NCBI GenBank assembly: GCA_013398955.1
Contig: VWPU01009679.1
Location: 62,001-126,000, forward strand
Direction of reading: 5' to 3'
Length of the DNA stretch: 64,000 nt
DNA from: Callaeas wilsoni
Lineage: Eukaryota; Chordata; Aves; Passeriformes; Callaeidae
The number at the start of each line of letters is the position of its first letter. Position 1 is the first letter of the stretch. The position numbers and the translations under genes are program-made. Under the pieces are notes generated by a model. It was not told the DNA's origin, made no database searches, and saw only the letters and a program-made list of their open reading frames with translations. Shown one piece after another: positions 49,102-59,868 of this stretch.

Positions 49102-51060
49102 GATTTTTGTAATAATCATCTCAATGGCACTAAGACACATTTTGTTACATTCAATCACTTTGTCTAAGTAGGGAGAAACTTTGTTTCTTTAAAAAATGCC
49201 CGGATGCCTTTTACAGTTGTACCATGACAAATTGCTTTTTGTACAGCAGCATCTCTGTATGGGCATCTATGTAGCCATGAAAATCTGACTGCAGGCTTAT
49301 AGTCTAATTCCACTATTTATTAATTATTTTTTATATTTTCTTGTGGTTGTTTATTTTTTTAATCCCCTGAGCTCAACATTTTTGAAGATCCTTCCACAAA
49401 GGGACATAAAAGAAGTAATCCTGTTTGTAGGCACAGGCTTTTAGATGTCAGCTGCTCTAGGAAATGTTAGAAATCAAACAATGGTAAGATGACAGCCTAA
49501 CAGAAGATTTTGGTACCTAGATATTAGACGTCATTATGTATTATTTCCTAAGGACATTTTTATGAGCTTTAATTCCTGTTACTAGAATATTAAAAGACAA
49601 GGAGATCCAAGCCAACTGGCATGCTGAAGCTCAGACTGAGCCAGGTTGTGGGAAACACTGTGCAGCGGGCACCTCTGCAGTACTTTCTCATCTTTTCTTG
49701 TATGGAACTCAGACACTATGCCCTGGACTTTGGGAAAAACTCTTTGTTCATTTGCTACCACCAGTATAAAAATATATCCTTGGCAAACCTTTCAGAGAAC
49801 TTATTTTTCTTTTAAACTGTTTAGAAATATTTATTGATTTTTATATTTTGTTCCATGATTTTTTTTTTGTAGTATGCAAAAGTTAATCCTTGCATCAGGC
49901 GCCACTGAAAGTCCTTTATTATAGATTCATTTCTTAATTACTGTGCTTCATGTTTCCTTTTATGCTCTTTCTTTAGCTTAACAGCACTTGAAGAAATTTT
50001 TTTAACAATGAAAGTACTCTAAGAGAAGGAGTGAAAATTTTCCACACCCAGCCTACATCCCAGTCAGCTTTTGTTCCCTCTGACACCCTCATTTCTGCTA
50101 AGCTTCACTGTGTTATATAAAAGGTGCTGCCACACATTATGCATCACCGATCATACCTACCTGTGTTTGAAACATATTCTGAGAATCTCTAAGGGCAGAA
50201 GGAGTATAGAGCCTCTGGAAAACATTTTGTTTCTCCATCAGACATCGAGGTGTATTTATGCAGCATAGATATGGAGGAGATACGTGCCTATACAGATCCT
50301 GTGCAGCACAGGCTGTAAGAAACTGAAGCAGACTGAACAGTTTCAGGTTAGGGAGCCAGTTGAAAGAAGGCTCTCGGCTCTCTGACACTGAGATTCCTTC
50401 AACTTGCTGTATGTGGTTGGTAGCTCTCCCATGTGTCTAAAATACCAACAACATCTGAACCTCTCAGGAAGTTTGAGCTCAGAAATTACTTGATAAATCT
50501 TTCAATAACTCATCTTCCTTTTTGAAAATTTAAGAAGCATAACTTTCTATACTTTTAGGGTGACTGGAGAAAAATCTTTTCACTGATGTTTTTATGTATT
50601 AAGAAATAGAGAAAACAGAACATAAATAAAAAATATTTTATTGAACTTTGTTTCAAATACTAGAGTATCTGTATGTTAGAGTCAATAAGCATAGTAGTTC
50701 ATTTCAGAAGCTAATTTCAAATACAACATTTATGATGAAGTTGAGCAATGGGTTCTATACATTAAAGGAGAGTAAATAAAATTTTCAATAAATGGACTGC
50801 TAATGCCTATTTTTTAAATAGATAAAAAAATGTATAGATAAGAAGGATGCAGATACTGATCAACATTCATTCCTCAAAATGATATTTAGAATCTTTATCT
50901 TTGAGTTAAGATGCCATTTAACTGTAAAATACAATACACAGAGGTACCTCTAGTAGTTTTAATGAAAGGAATGGTGAAGGTTTCCAAATATTTTATAGTC
51001 TTTTGGAAAAGAAATGAGGTGCCAAGCACATAAAATAGTGGGATTTTTTTCTTTGAGAAT

Positions 51061-51120
51061 TCCCATTCCCCTTCCCCTTCCCTCTTCCCGTTCCCTTTTC
51101 CTTTTCCCTCTACCCCTTTC
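51061..51120 (+). repeat. 60-bp polypyrimidine tract
   Basis: CCCTTCC-like units with only three purine interruptions in about 60 bases. The complement is a polypurine strand able to form triplex (H-DNA). It shows no link to a splice acceptor or gene. Confidence 0.85.
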
Positions 51121-54100
51121 TTATTGTCCATAGAAGAAAACAGATATTTCACTGGCCTCAGAAGCAAAAAAGCCTCATGGGACTTAAAAAGCTTTGAAAA
51201 ATCAAACTACATAAGATGCTTGGGAAAATACAGTATCTCAACAGACAATTAGGCCTTCAGAGTTTTGGAACTCAAAATTATGACTTCCAAAAGTCAGTGT
51301 TAAGATTAAACCATAGGAAAATTAAATACAGAAAACCAAATGGTTGGTTTTTTGTCTTTTTTTTTTTTTTGATTGAAAGCTCATAGGGCAGTCTATATGG
51401 AATCACATAGATAATTTAAAGCAAGGAAAAAAAGGTAATCCAATTCAGTCAAACTGCTGGAAATAAAAATGTCCTTGTGCTCCTCCAGATCTCCCAATTA
51501 AGTTTTGAAAGCTGTATGTTCAACGTTATTAAAACAACTAAAGAAAAAAATATATATCACTCCCATTTTTATTCTGAGTTGCCATGAACAGAATCTGTCC
51601 TACTGAGCGTAGCAGTGCATTATCTTTAATCCATTTTTAAACATAAAGACTTTTAAGGTCATTGTTAATTAGAGAAAGGTCCCAATTCTTCCTAACTTGA
51701 GGCTGTGGATGCATCACTGTGGTTAAGCAAATTTACCTGTTTGGATTAATATAAACATTTGAGAATTAGACTAGCTTATTCCACAGGGTTTCCATCATTT
51801 AACTAACACTTATTTTCTGGGCAGGAAGCAAGATAAACTTCTTTCATCCAAATAATAAGCAGTACTGCTAATAAAACATAATATTGCATGAAACTAAGAG
51901 GGGCAATCTATTAACCTATTGGTTTCTTCACAGAATTAAACTATTGAAGGAAATAAAATAAATGTCAGAGAAGGAATGTCAACAGTAGCATTATAAGGAC
52001 AGAATCAAGGAGAAAGAAAATGTCAAGGGAATGTTGTACCTAATATATTCCCTTTTAAACTGCTTCACTACTAGAAATTAGGCAATTGAACAATAACCTT
52101 AAATTATTTGCAAGAAACCTGACTGTGGGGCATTTTGCTCTTCATAAGCTACACTCTAGATATTCAAGCACAATTTGTACAGTACTTTTCTGATCTAGCT
52201 TATTGAATAATATCTATAACCTTACAGATAAGAAGCTGTCACCTAGCCACTGCCTTTCCACTCTGTGAAGTCGCAAAATACTGTGGAGTCTGTCCTCCCT
52301 TCGATGAACTCCATTTGGTTTGTGATAAGGCATTTTATATTTCCTTATTCCTCAGTGTCATGACTTTGCAAATTGCAAACTCATTTATATTGGACAGTGC
52401 TACCCAGCCACAGGGAATGGGTTTTACTTTTATTTTGCTCTCAGTACCAGTGAAAATAGACATATATCTTAGCAAATATTTTCCTGTGCAACCTCATTTT
52501 CAATGCTCAGTGGCAAGATTTACTTCATAATACAAATCAAAATTCAAGTGTAATAGGAAATTACTGGTTCAGTTGTGGTTTCAAAGCCTTTCTTTCAAAT
52601 ATCCACTCAGCCTCGCACATATCTCTGGATGAATTTCCCATTGGTCCTTGTCATTTCTACTTGCTGGAAAATAAAAATGACTACTCAAAGAAGTGCGCTT
52701 ATGCAATGGAGGAAAGATAGCAAAACTAAACATACAATTCTAGCTGTTGTTCCCAAAATGGGATATTCAATGACCCTCACAGCCTTACTCCTAAGAGGTC
52801 TTGAGCCAATATCCATTTAAGCAAGAGCTTAAAATACAAGAAATGCAAGAAAATGTCAGCTGGAAGTCTGTGGGGCTAAATCCTAACACAGAAGGAAAGT
52901 CAATATAATATTCCTACCCCAGATATTTCTCATGGATGACAGACCATTCTTCTCCTCTGAATGACTGCACACTTCTGTTTTGACATTTTACAATTGCGAA
53001 AATACAGTTCTGTGGTTCCTCTAGTTTAATAAGGCATACGTGGAAACTGGATTTTATCTAACTAGACTAAAACTTGCATTAATTTGCAGAGACAAATGTC
53101 AGGTAGATTTTCGTTTCCAAGCCATTTCACAAATCAAGAAACTTGGATCAACTTCAATAGAGGATTGATGAGTGAATTTCCTTCCATGGTATTATGCATA
53201 ACTTAAAAGCAAATGTTTTGTGTTGAAGAAATAAACAAAGAACATTTTAAAAATACAGTGCTGATTTTTTTTTTCTTTCTGAAACTTCAGAAAGATTCTT
53301 TAAATATTCATTACCATGGATACTAAACCATGCAATTGAGTATCTTTCAACAGAAAGAATATGTTTCCTCTTTGCTATGGTCTACTCTTTTTCACAGTGG
53401 TCACACTACTGACTAAGTTGACTGCTACAGTCTGTACATTGAATTGCCAAGAAGAAAGTGAATCAGGCAGCCTGGAAAATGTTTACATTAATGTTATACT
53501 AGTACTGGCAAAGAGTGAGATTTTGTGGAGAAGAGGAACTTCCAAGATATCCCTTACTGCTCCACAGTGTTTTAAGACGCACTGCTGGTTTTTCCACATT
53601 CCAGTAAAAGCCAAGCCAAGAGGTAAAATGATTATGCTTCAGTAAATAGATTTTTATAGTTTTTTCAAGTATATTTTCAGTAGCATTATTTGTCATACAG
53701 CATTAAAATGCTACCTTTTTCTTAACTACATGCACAATAAAATGAAACGGACAGTTCTCATTTAAATAAAAACTACCTTGCAAGGAGATATGCTAAGAAT
53801 GAAATGCCTTTAAAATAAAGTGCTCTCTTAAAACACTTTTTATGAACACCTAGAGACCAAGTCATAAACCACAGTTCCCACAGTCAATCTGAATTTGTTT
53901 TTATGTTCAGCATTGTTCAGTAAAAGTAGAAATCTGCAAGAACAGTTTAGTCCATTATATTTTTCCCCACTCTGCTGTATAACTTGCTTTCAGAAATCAT
54001 TACTATTTTACAAAAAGTATCAATTTTCATCATTATTTGATGAGGAATCTTTGTGAATCAGATATAATGGCTTTTCATCAATCAAAATTTTATTTTGATC

Positions 54101-54455
54101 CATCTGACCTCTTCCAATAGCTTTTCAGTTGTGAAATACTGTTAAAATAATTCTTTTTGCTGATTTATTTGTATTATTTCACGTGAACAACACCTAACTC
54201 AGTTCAGCTAGCAAAGTTATACGGACAGAAGCCTATTTTGTGTGAAAGGGTATTTAAGCAAAGGAAGAGGTTTAGCTTTATTAGGAACAAGGATGAGCAG
54301 TAAAACTCTAAGCTATTTGTATCTTAAATCCCAGGAAATTTGCTTACATTACTGGCTTGGACAGCCAAGGTATAGCTACAGCTGCACTGACTTGTCATAT
54401 GCTTCATATCCAAAGGCAAAACTAAGACTTATTCATGTTCTACAGAAATAAGTAG

Positions 54456-54663
54456 CAAAAAAAAACCAAAAAAAAAAAACCCAAAAAAACCCACCAAACC
54501 AAACCAAACCAAACCAAACCAAACCAAACCAAACCAAACAAACCAAACAAAAAAAAAAAACCAACCAAACAAACCAATAACAGCAACAAAAACCCCAATC
54601 TCCAAAAAACTCTCAAAAAAACCCCCACCAACCCATACTCACTCTTCCAACAAAAACAAAAAA
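54456..54663 (+). repeat. A/C-rich low-complexity tract with (AAACC)n core
   Basis: About 200 bases nearly lacking G. The core 54494-54539 is nine uninterrupted CCAAA units. The flanks are A runs broken by CC or CCC. The mixed A/C runs are typical of bird genomes. The 63-codon minus-strand ORF here is repeat-derived (Phe/Gly/Leu/Trp-rich) and is not a gene. Confidence 0.92.
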
Positions 54664-57600
54664 CATCCCTATTGCCTTACCTCTAGGATTTCAAAGTAAT
54701 GTCACCAGCAGCACCACTGGGACATCAGTAGGTTCTACATTATGAATGTGTTGTGGAATTTGCACTGAAGCAACGCTAGCCTTGCCAAAATTAATATAGG
54801 AGCATATGGCTGCCCAGCCCGCTGGCATTGCCAGAATACACATAGGAGGAGGAACTGAACTAATCCCAGACACTGTCAAAAGTCTGGAGGAGCCAACATA
54901 CACTAGCACATTTACACCTGGATTCAGAGACCATAGCAATAAATGCCAGGGGTTTGGAAACCTTCCTGAAACCTCATCAGACTTACCCAACTTCACAGTT
55001 CTGAGATGAACTGAAAACATGAAAAGTTCATAAGGGTACTGAAGAACTGTGTTAAATCACATTTGTAACCTTCTTTGTTTAATTCTCCATCACACACAAG
55101 TTCCCTGAAGAGCTACTTTCAAATTTGGAGCAGCATTCTTAAAATTCCCTCTCTTACTGAGTAACTATGATCCCCAACAAGATTAATTTCATCCAGTAGA
55201 ACATCATGGTACATGAAAATGAGTGCAACATGGAGGTCAGGAAAGGGCATGCAGATTTAATGCACGTCTGCAAATTACATTCCCTTTTTTATTTATATTT
55301 CCAGTATCTTGCTACCACCTACTCCTCATGCTAGATACACAGAGGGAATCATGAGGCCACCTCAGGTTCTGTTGGGAAATATTGGGTGGCTGTTACCAGC
55401 AACTGCCAGGAGAAGAGTTTTTCCATCCAGTACTGCTGGTTTATCATAACTAGGATGTTTGACACTTCATGTAAATGCCTCCCAAAAAATCAAGATCGTA
55501 CTGGTTGCTAATCTGGGATCTGAAAGGAACTTCTTCCCCTCTCTAGGGAAAGAATCTGGAAATTTTTTTTCCTGGCTTTTCTTCCAAAAAGCAATATTTG
55601 CCACACTGAAATCTTACACATCTCATCTAAATAATCTTCTTCCTTTCATGCACTTACGATTGCCGTTTTCTTCCTTTGACATGCTGCCTAGTCTCCCGAG
55701 TGTTTCTATCCAACTAATGTCTTGCACAGGTCTTATGGTGTCACATACAGCTTTATACATGAATATTTGCACTGCGTTTGCGGTCTTTAGATATACTGAA
55801 GGCTCAGATATTGCCAAGAGAAAGATCTAAAGGCCAGATTGGATATTTAACCAAATTTTCTGGGCTTAAGCTCTGTGATACTTTCTTAGATAAACTGTGC
55901 TGTAACAGGCAATAGTTACCCCCTCTCTTTCTACCAAACGGTACACATCTGATGCTAGCAGCACATCTCTATTCCATAATAGAGACAACTCTCTTGCCTC
56001 ATGGTTCAGTAACTTTAGGGATTTGTGGCACTTTGCTAAGCTGATGGAAACAGACCTATTGAGGAGTCAGTTAAGTCAGTTAAGACCTTTAAATTATGTC
56101 TCTATGTTGCCTTCTTAATGAAAGGAATAAAAGTTCATTTAAGAGTGGATTTCTGACCTAATGGTTACTCTATTTATTTATTTATTTTAAAAATTTCAAT
56201 ACAATATTTTCTACAGGTAACATATTCCTACTGGTTACTTTCCCTTTTCATAACATTGTTTGAATCAAGACTGTGTCACTGAAGAAGATGCAATGTAAAC
56301 ACGACAGAGATTTTAATATTACTTTAGGTATTTGATATATTTAATAATTCTCTGAATTAAACTCTGTCTCTGTTTGATGGCATGGTGACTTATATTTCAA
56401 CATACAGGGTACATAGCACACAAAATAATAAATGCATTAGCAAATTTCCTGCTTACATATAGCAAAACAAATACAAATTTGATTTAGAGGGAGTGGGAAG
56501 AGACTTCCCTCCTTCCATAAAGTAACCTAAATAAAATACGGATGAATCTACATTTATCTCACCCATTAAGAGGGGAGAGAGAGATGGTTTATATGAATAA
56601 AAACGGGAAAAAAGATTTCCCAGAATGATTGGCTAGTACTAAACATAATGTAAAATAGTCTCCAGTTTTCCAAGACTTATGAAAGAAACATTCTAATACG
56701 ACCTGTAATCAGGAGTCAAAGATCAGAGATTTAGAGTGAGAATTTAGTCTACCAGGTTTTAAGCACAATGAATGATTAACACAGGACACTGTATTAACAC
56801 AATGAAGTATCTGATTTTGATTGACAAGAGGTGTGAAATGCATAGGTTAACAAAACCTGTAGGATCACCAGTAGTTTTAAAATTACTTTAGAATTTATAA
56901 TATTGATTGGACCACTTATAAACTATTTCTTTGAAAGGGGTAGTATGAAAGAATGAAAAATAAGGGATCATTCCTGAACAATGCATCATCTTTTAACTGT
57001 TTCTTTTAAGAGTGTCACATCTAGGTAAAGGCACAACTTTTTTTTTTTTTTTCCCCTGCATGGTATAATAAATGAAACAGATAGTTTTTATGTTGATATT
57101 TTGCTGCATCTGAGAACTAATGACATTTGGAACAATGAAAAGAAATATGATGAAAAGGTATGGTGCTTCAAAGATCTCAGTTGCATTCTAATCCCATCTA
57201 TCTCCATTGCCTATCCAAAACGAGCAGACTTTAACTGTGATGGTGATAAAAGAATACAGCCATGTATGATGACTGTGCAGTTGCATATCATTAAACTCCT
57301 AGGGATACTTTTATGCCCTGCCCCAGATACATATTATTGTTAGCAAAACAGGATGACTTTGCCAGGATGTCATGGAATCCAGGACATAGCTTTCAGCCTA
57401 TCTTAATTTTCTCTCCCCACACTTTTGTATGTGCTTTAATCAATCACCATATTACTAATTCTAACATAATAGAAGAGTCATGAAAATGTTGATGCTGCTG
57501 TTATCTCTTTATCACAGAATTTGTGATTACACAAAGATACTAAATTCCCTTTTTTTTGTCTTCTGCACCACTGATTTCTGGGTCAACTAGGATGGAATCT

Positions 57601-58369
57601 GGCAAATTTATCTCTCTATTTTTCATCATGATTAAATATACCTACAAAATACACCAAATCTATATGACATATCCCTCATATCCCCAGAATACACATCAGT
57701 TATTGTATGACACATATTTATCTTTGATCTCATCTCCTCTGATTTTCCTCAATCCACAGATTTTCATATTATTATGTGATAATACCAGGAAAGTTTTAAT
57801 AGCAAGCTTCTCATGTTATATATATTATCAGTCTTCACAACATGTTACAATACAGTGTGTGATTTAACTGGCAGATCTTCTATTTGGAAGTAAAATAAAT
57901 TAATATACGCATTCAATCTCCATGCAAAGTAACTACTAATCACCATAGTTTATAATAGTAATAATGTGACAATTTAAATAATATCTGTTAATTTCCTTGT
58001 TGTGGAGTTTATGACATCTTGGAAGTCCAACATTTATAGCTAGTCTTCTGTCCTGCTAGTGATATACTAATTTGTTTGAGATTTTTTAAATTAAATGTGA
58101 AGACTGAAATTTTATATATTTGGAAAGACACTTTGAATTACCATTAAGCGCATTCTCCCTTTCAAGAAAATTCAAATCTTTATGCCTATACTGTTGAGCA
58201 ATTGGAAAACTAAAAGGCTGACTGAGGTCCTCATTGTTCTGTGGCTTCCCAAAATGGCTTCTGACTCCTCAGAGTACTGTAAAATTTTCATTGCAGGATT
58301 TCATAACAGGAATGATTGCATTTGGTGACTAACCTAACAGCCACTAAGTTGCAAAATAATCTAAAAAAA
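54664..58369. other. unique noncoding DNA
   Basis: No gene is recognised. The segment 54690-55010 is GC-richer and open on both strands (109 codons minus, 67 codons plus) without a known domain. The rest is AT-rich and includes a 15-base T run at 57038-57052, a TTTA run at 56171-56187 and a 9-bp doublet (gtcagttaa) at 56065-56082. Confidence 0.5.
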
Positions 58370-59110
58370 GGCTGTGATATTTATTGCAATCACCCCTGGA
58401 ATGTTCCCATGTGGTGAGGCGGTGTAGCAGGGCAACTTGCAGCAACGAATGGGAGATGCAATGGGTGGACACAGGCTGATCAGGAAAGACCAGCTGGGAA
58501 AACAAGGAGGAGAGCTCATTGAACACCTGAACTTGATTTCAGGACTGGTGAGGAACCAGTTCAGAGCTTCCAGGTAAAGATCAGAGGACAGACTGACACA
58601 TCTGACACTGTGGTATGCTTCTGCTACAGACCACCTGTCTGCAGGGGAAACAGAGGAAGCCTTCTTTAGAAACCTGGAGGAAACGCAAGATGAGAAGAGA
58701 AGAGAAGGGAAGGGAAGGGAAGGGAAGGGAAGGGAAGAGAAGAGAAGAGAAGAGAAGAGAAGAGAAGAGAAGAGAAGAGTAGAGAAGAGAAGAGAAGAGA
58801 AGAGCAGAGAAGAGAAGAGAAGAGTTGCACACATTAAGTAAACGCTAGAGACTCCTGAAGTGTCCTGATTACAATTTCCTGACACAGGTGATGAACAATC
58901 TGACTAGGGAAGATGGTCTGTAGGAATCGCAAACAAGAAATGTTTGGAGATAGGAAGGGCAAAAGTAACCTTGATTACAGGATCTGTGAGATTGTGGAGT
59001 TTGAAATGCTCACAGAAGTCATCAAGACAAATAGTTACAGTACTGAACTTCAAAATAATTTGTCTTTTTTGGTGATCTGAGCAAGCGTTCAGGACAGCTA
59101 GTTCATCTTC
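58370..59110 (+). mobile_element. CR1: decayed CR1 ORF2, endonuclease region (left part)
   Basis: Sense CR1 ORF2. 'gatcaggaaagaccagctgg' with 'aaaacaaggaggagagct' is a hallmark CR1 block. At 58622-58636 the frame reads CYRPP, a conserved endonuclease-region motif. A frameshift follows, then TEEAFFRNLEET at 58650-58685. After the microsatellite, 'aatttcctgacacaggtgat' and 'gagattgtggagttt' continue the ORF2 order. The part expected to encode the catalytic GDFN motif is missing where the microsatellite stands. Frameshifts and stops make it a dead copy. The 5' end before about 58370 is not recognisable. It continues after the nested insertion at 59210. Confidence 0.85.
58690..58823 (+). repeat. 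(GGGAA)n/(GAGAA)n microsatellite inside CR1
   Basis: About 134 bases of pure purine pentamers: GAGAA at the start, then GGGAA units, then a long GAGAA run with single T and C interruptions. Read on the minus strand it gives the Ser/Leu/Phe-rich ORF, which is not a gene. It sits between the EAFFRNLEET part and the 'gagactcctgaag' part of CR1 ORF2, in place of roughly 100 bp of coding sequence. Confidence 0.95.
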
Positions 59111-59209
59111 ACAGAATTATAGAATAATTTAAGTTTGAAAAGACCTCTAAGATCAAGACTAACCATTGCCTAACATTGCTAAGCCCACCTCTAAACCATG
59201 TATCTGAGG
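59111..59209 (-). mobile_element. CR1: CR1 3'-end fragment inserted into older CR1
   Basis: The plus strand reads 'acagaattatagaataattt', 'aagtttgaaaagacctctaa', 'gatcaagactaaccattgcc' and 'taacattgctaagcccacct'. This is the reverse complement of the bird CR1 tail, including the terminal octamers (ATTCTATAATTCTGT on the minus strand). It interrupts the host ORF2 between 'cagctagttcatcttc' and 'aacttcctcagagg', which are contiguous in CR1. It therefore landed later, in opposite orientation, 5'-truncated to about 100 bp. Confidence 0.85.
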
Positions 59210-59868
59210 ACAACTTCCTCAGAGGACAAGAACAGTCCATTCCAATGTGCAGAAGTAAAGCAAGCAAGACTGAATGCCTTGGATGGACGAGTTCAAGAGC
59301 AAAAAAAATTACCAGACAAGGTGGAAGCGCAGATAGGTTACCCAGGAAGAATATAAGGGTGCTGCCCAAGCATAAAGAGATGCTGTTAGAAAAGCAGAAC
59401 TGAGCTGGAGTTGAAACAAACTAGGAAGGTGAAGGTCAACAAGTAGTGTGTCTGTAGGTATACATATATTGGCAGCTGAGGCAAGTAGAGGTTCATGACC
59501 AAATGAAGCACGAAAATTAGTGATGAGAGATGTGGAAAAGGTCCACGTACTCAATGATTTTTTATTCTCAGTTTCCACTGCCCAGGTTTGCTCTCAGGTG
59601 TCCCATTCTGTTGGAGTGAAGCAGTAACCCAAAGGGCAGAAAGTGAAACTCCCAGCTTCCAAGAGCACAATAACGATCGGGAAAACTATAGGCTGGTCTA
59701 AATCATTTAGTATTTGGGAAAGTTATAGATCAAATCCTTCTGAGAACATTTCCAAGAACACAAAGAACAAGAAGGGGTCTGGTAAGAGCCAGCTTGGTAT
59801 TACCAAGGATGAGATGCACCTGACCAACCTGAGCATTCCATGATGACAGGATTGACTATGGCTGAGAG
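59210..59868 (+). mobile_element. CR1: decayed CR1 ORF2, linker and reverse-transcriptase region (right part)
   Basis: This resumes the host CR1: 'gaggacaagaacagtccatt', 'ccaatgtgcagaagtaaagc', then 'caggaagaatataa' and 'tactcaatgattttttattc'. The reverse-transcriptase entry follows from about 59680: 'gaaaactataggctggtcta', then a frame (59721-59842) reading SKNTKNKKGSGKSQLG and TNL, equivalent to the CR1 block SKHMKDKKVIGNSQHGFTKG. The palm motif with the catalytic aspartates lies downstream and is not present; similarity ends near 59868. Several frameshifts and stops are present, so no functional product is expected. Confidence 0.82.

Larger units (their letters stand above)
47641..54455. 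other. unique AT-rich noncoding DNA with simple repeats
   Basis: No gene is firmly recognised. It includes the 23-bp doublet (48011-48056), a GTTT tract (48510-48532), T runs at 49085-49101 and 51357-51370, a polypyrimidine tract at 51061-51120, and an exon-like ORF at 53354-53622 (see findings). Confidence 0.5.

Noticed and set aside
54440..54631. 63-codon minus-strand ORF rich in Phe, Gly, Leu and Trp
   Set aside because: It is wholly encoded by the A/C-rich tract; low-complexity artefact.
58361..58885. 174-codon minus-strand ORF, Ser/Leu/Phe-rich
   Set aside because: Its repetitive half is a translation of the purine microsatellite, and the rest lies antisense to decayed CR1 ORF2.
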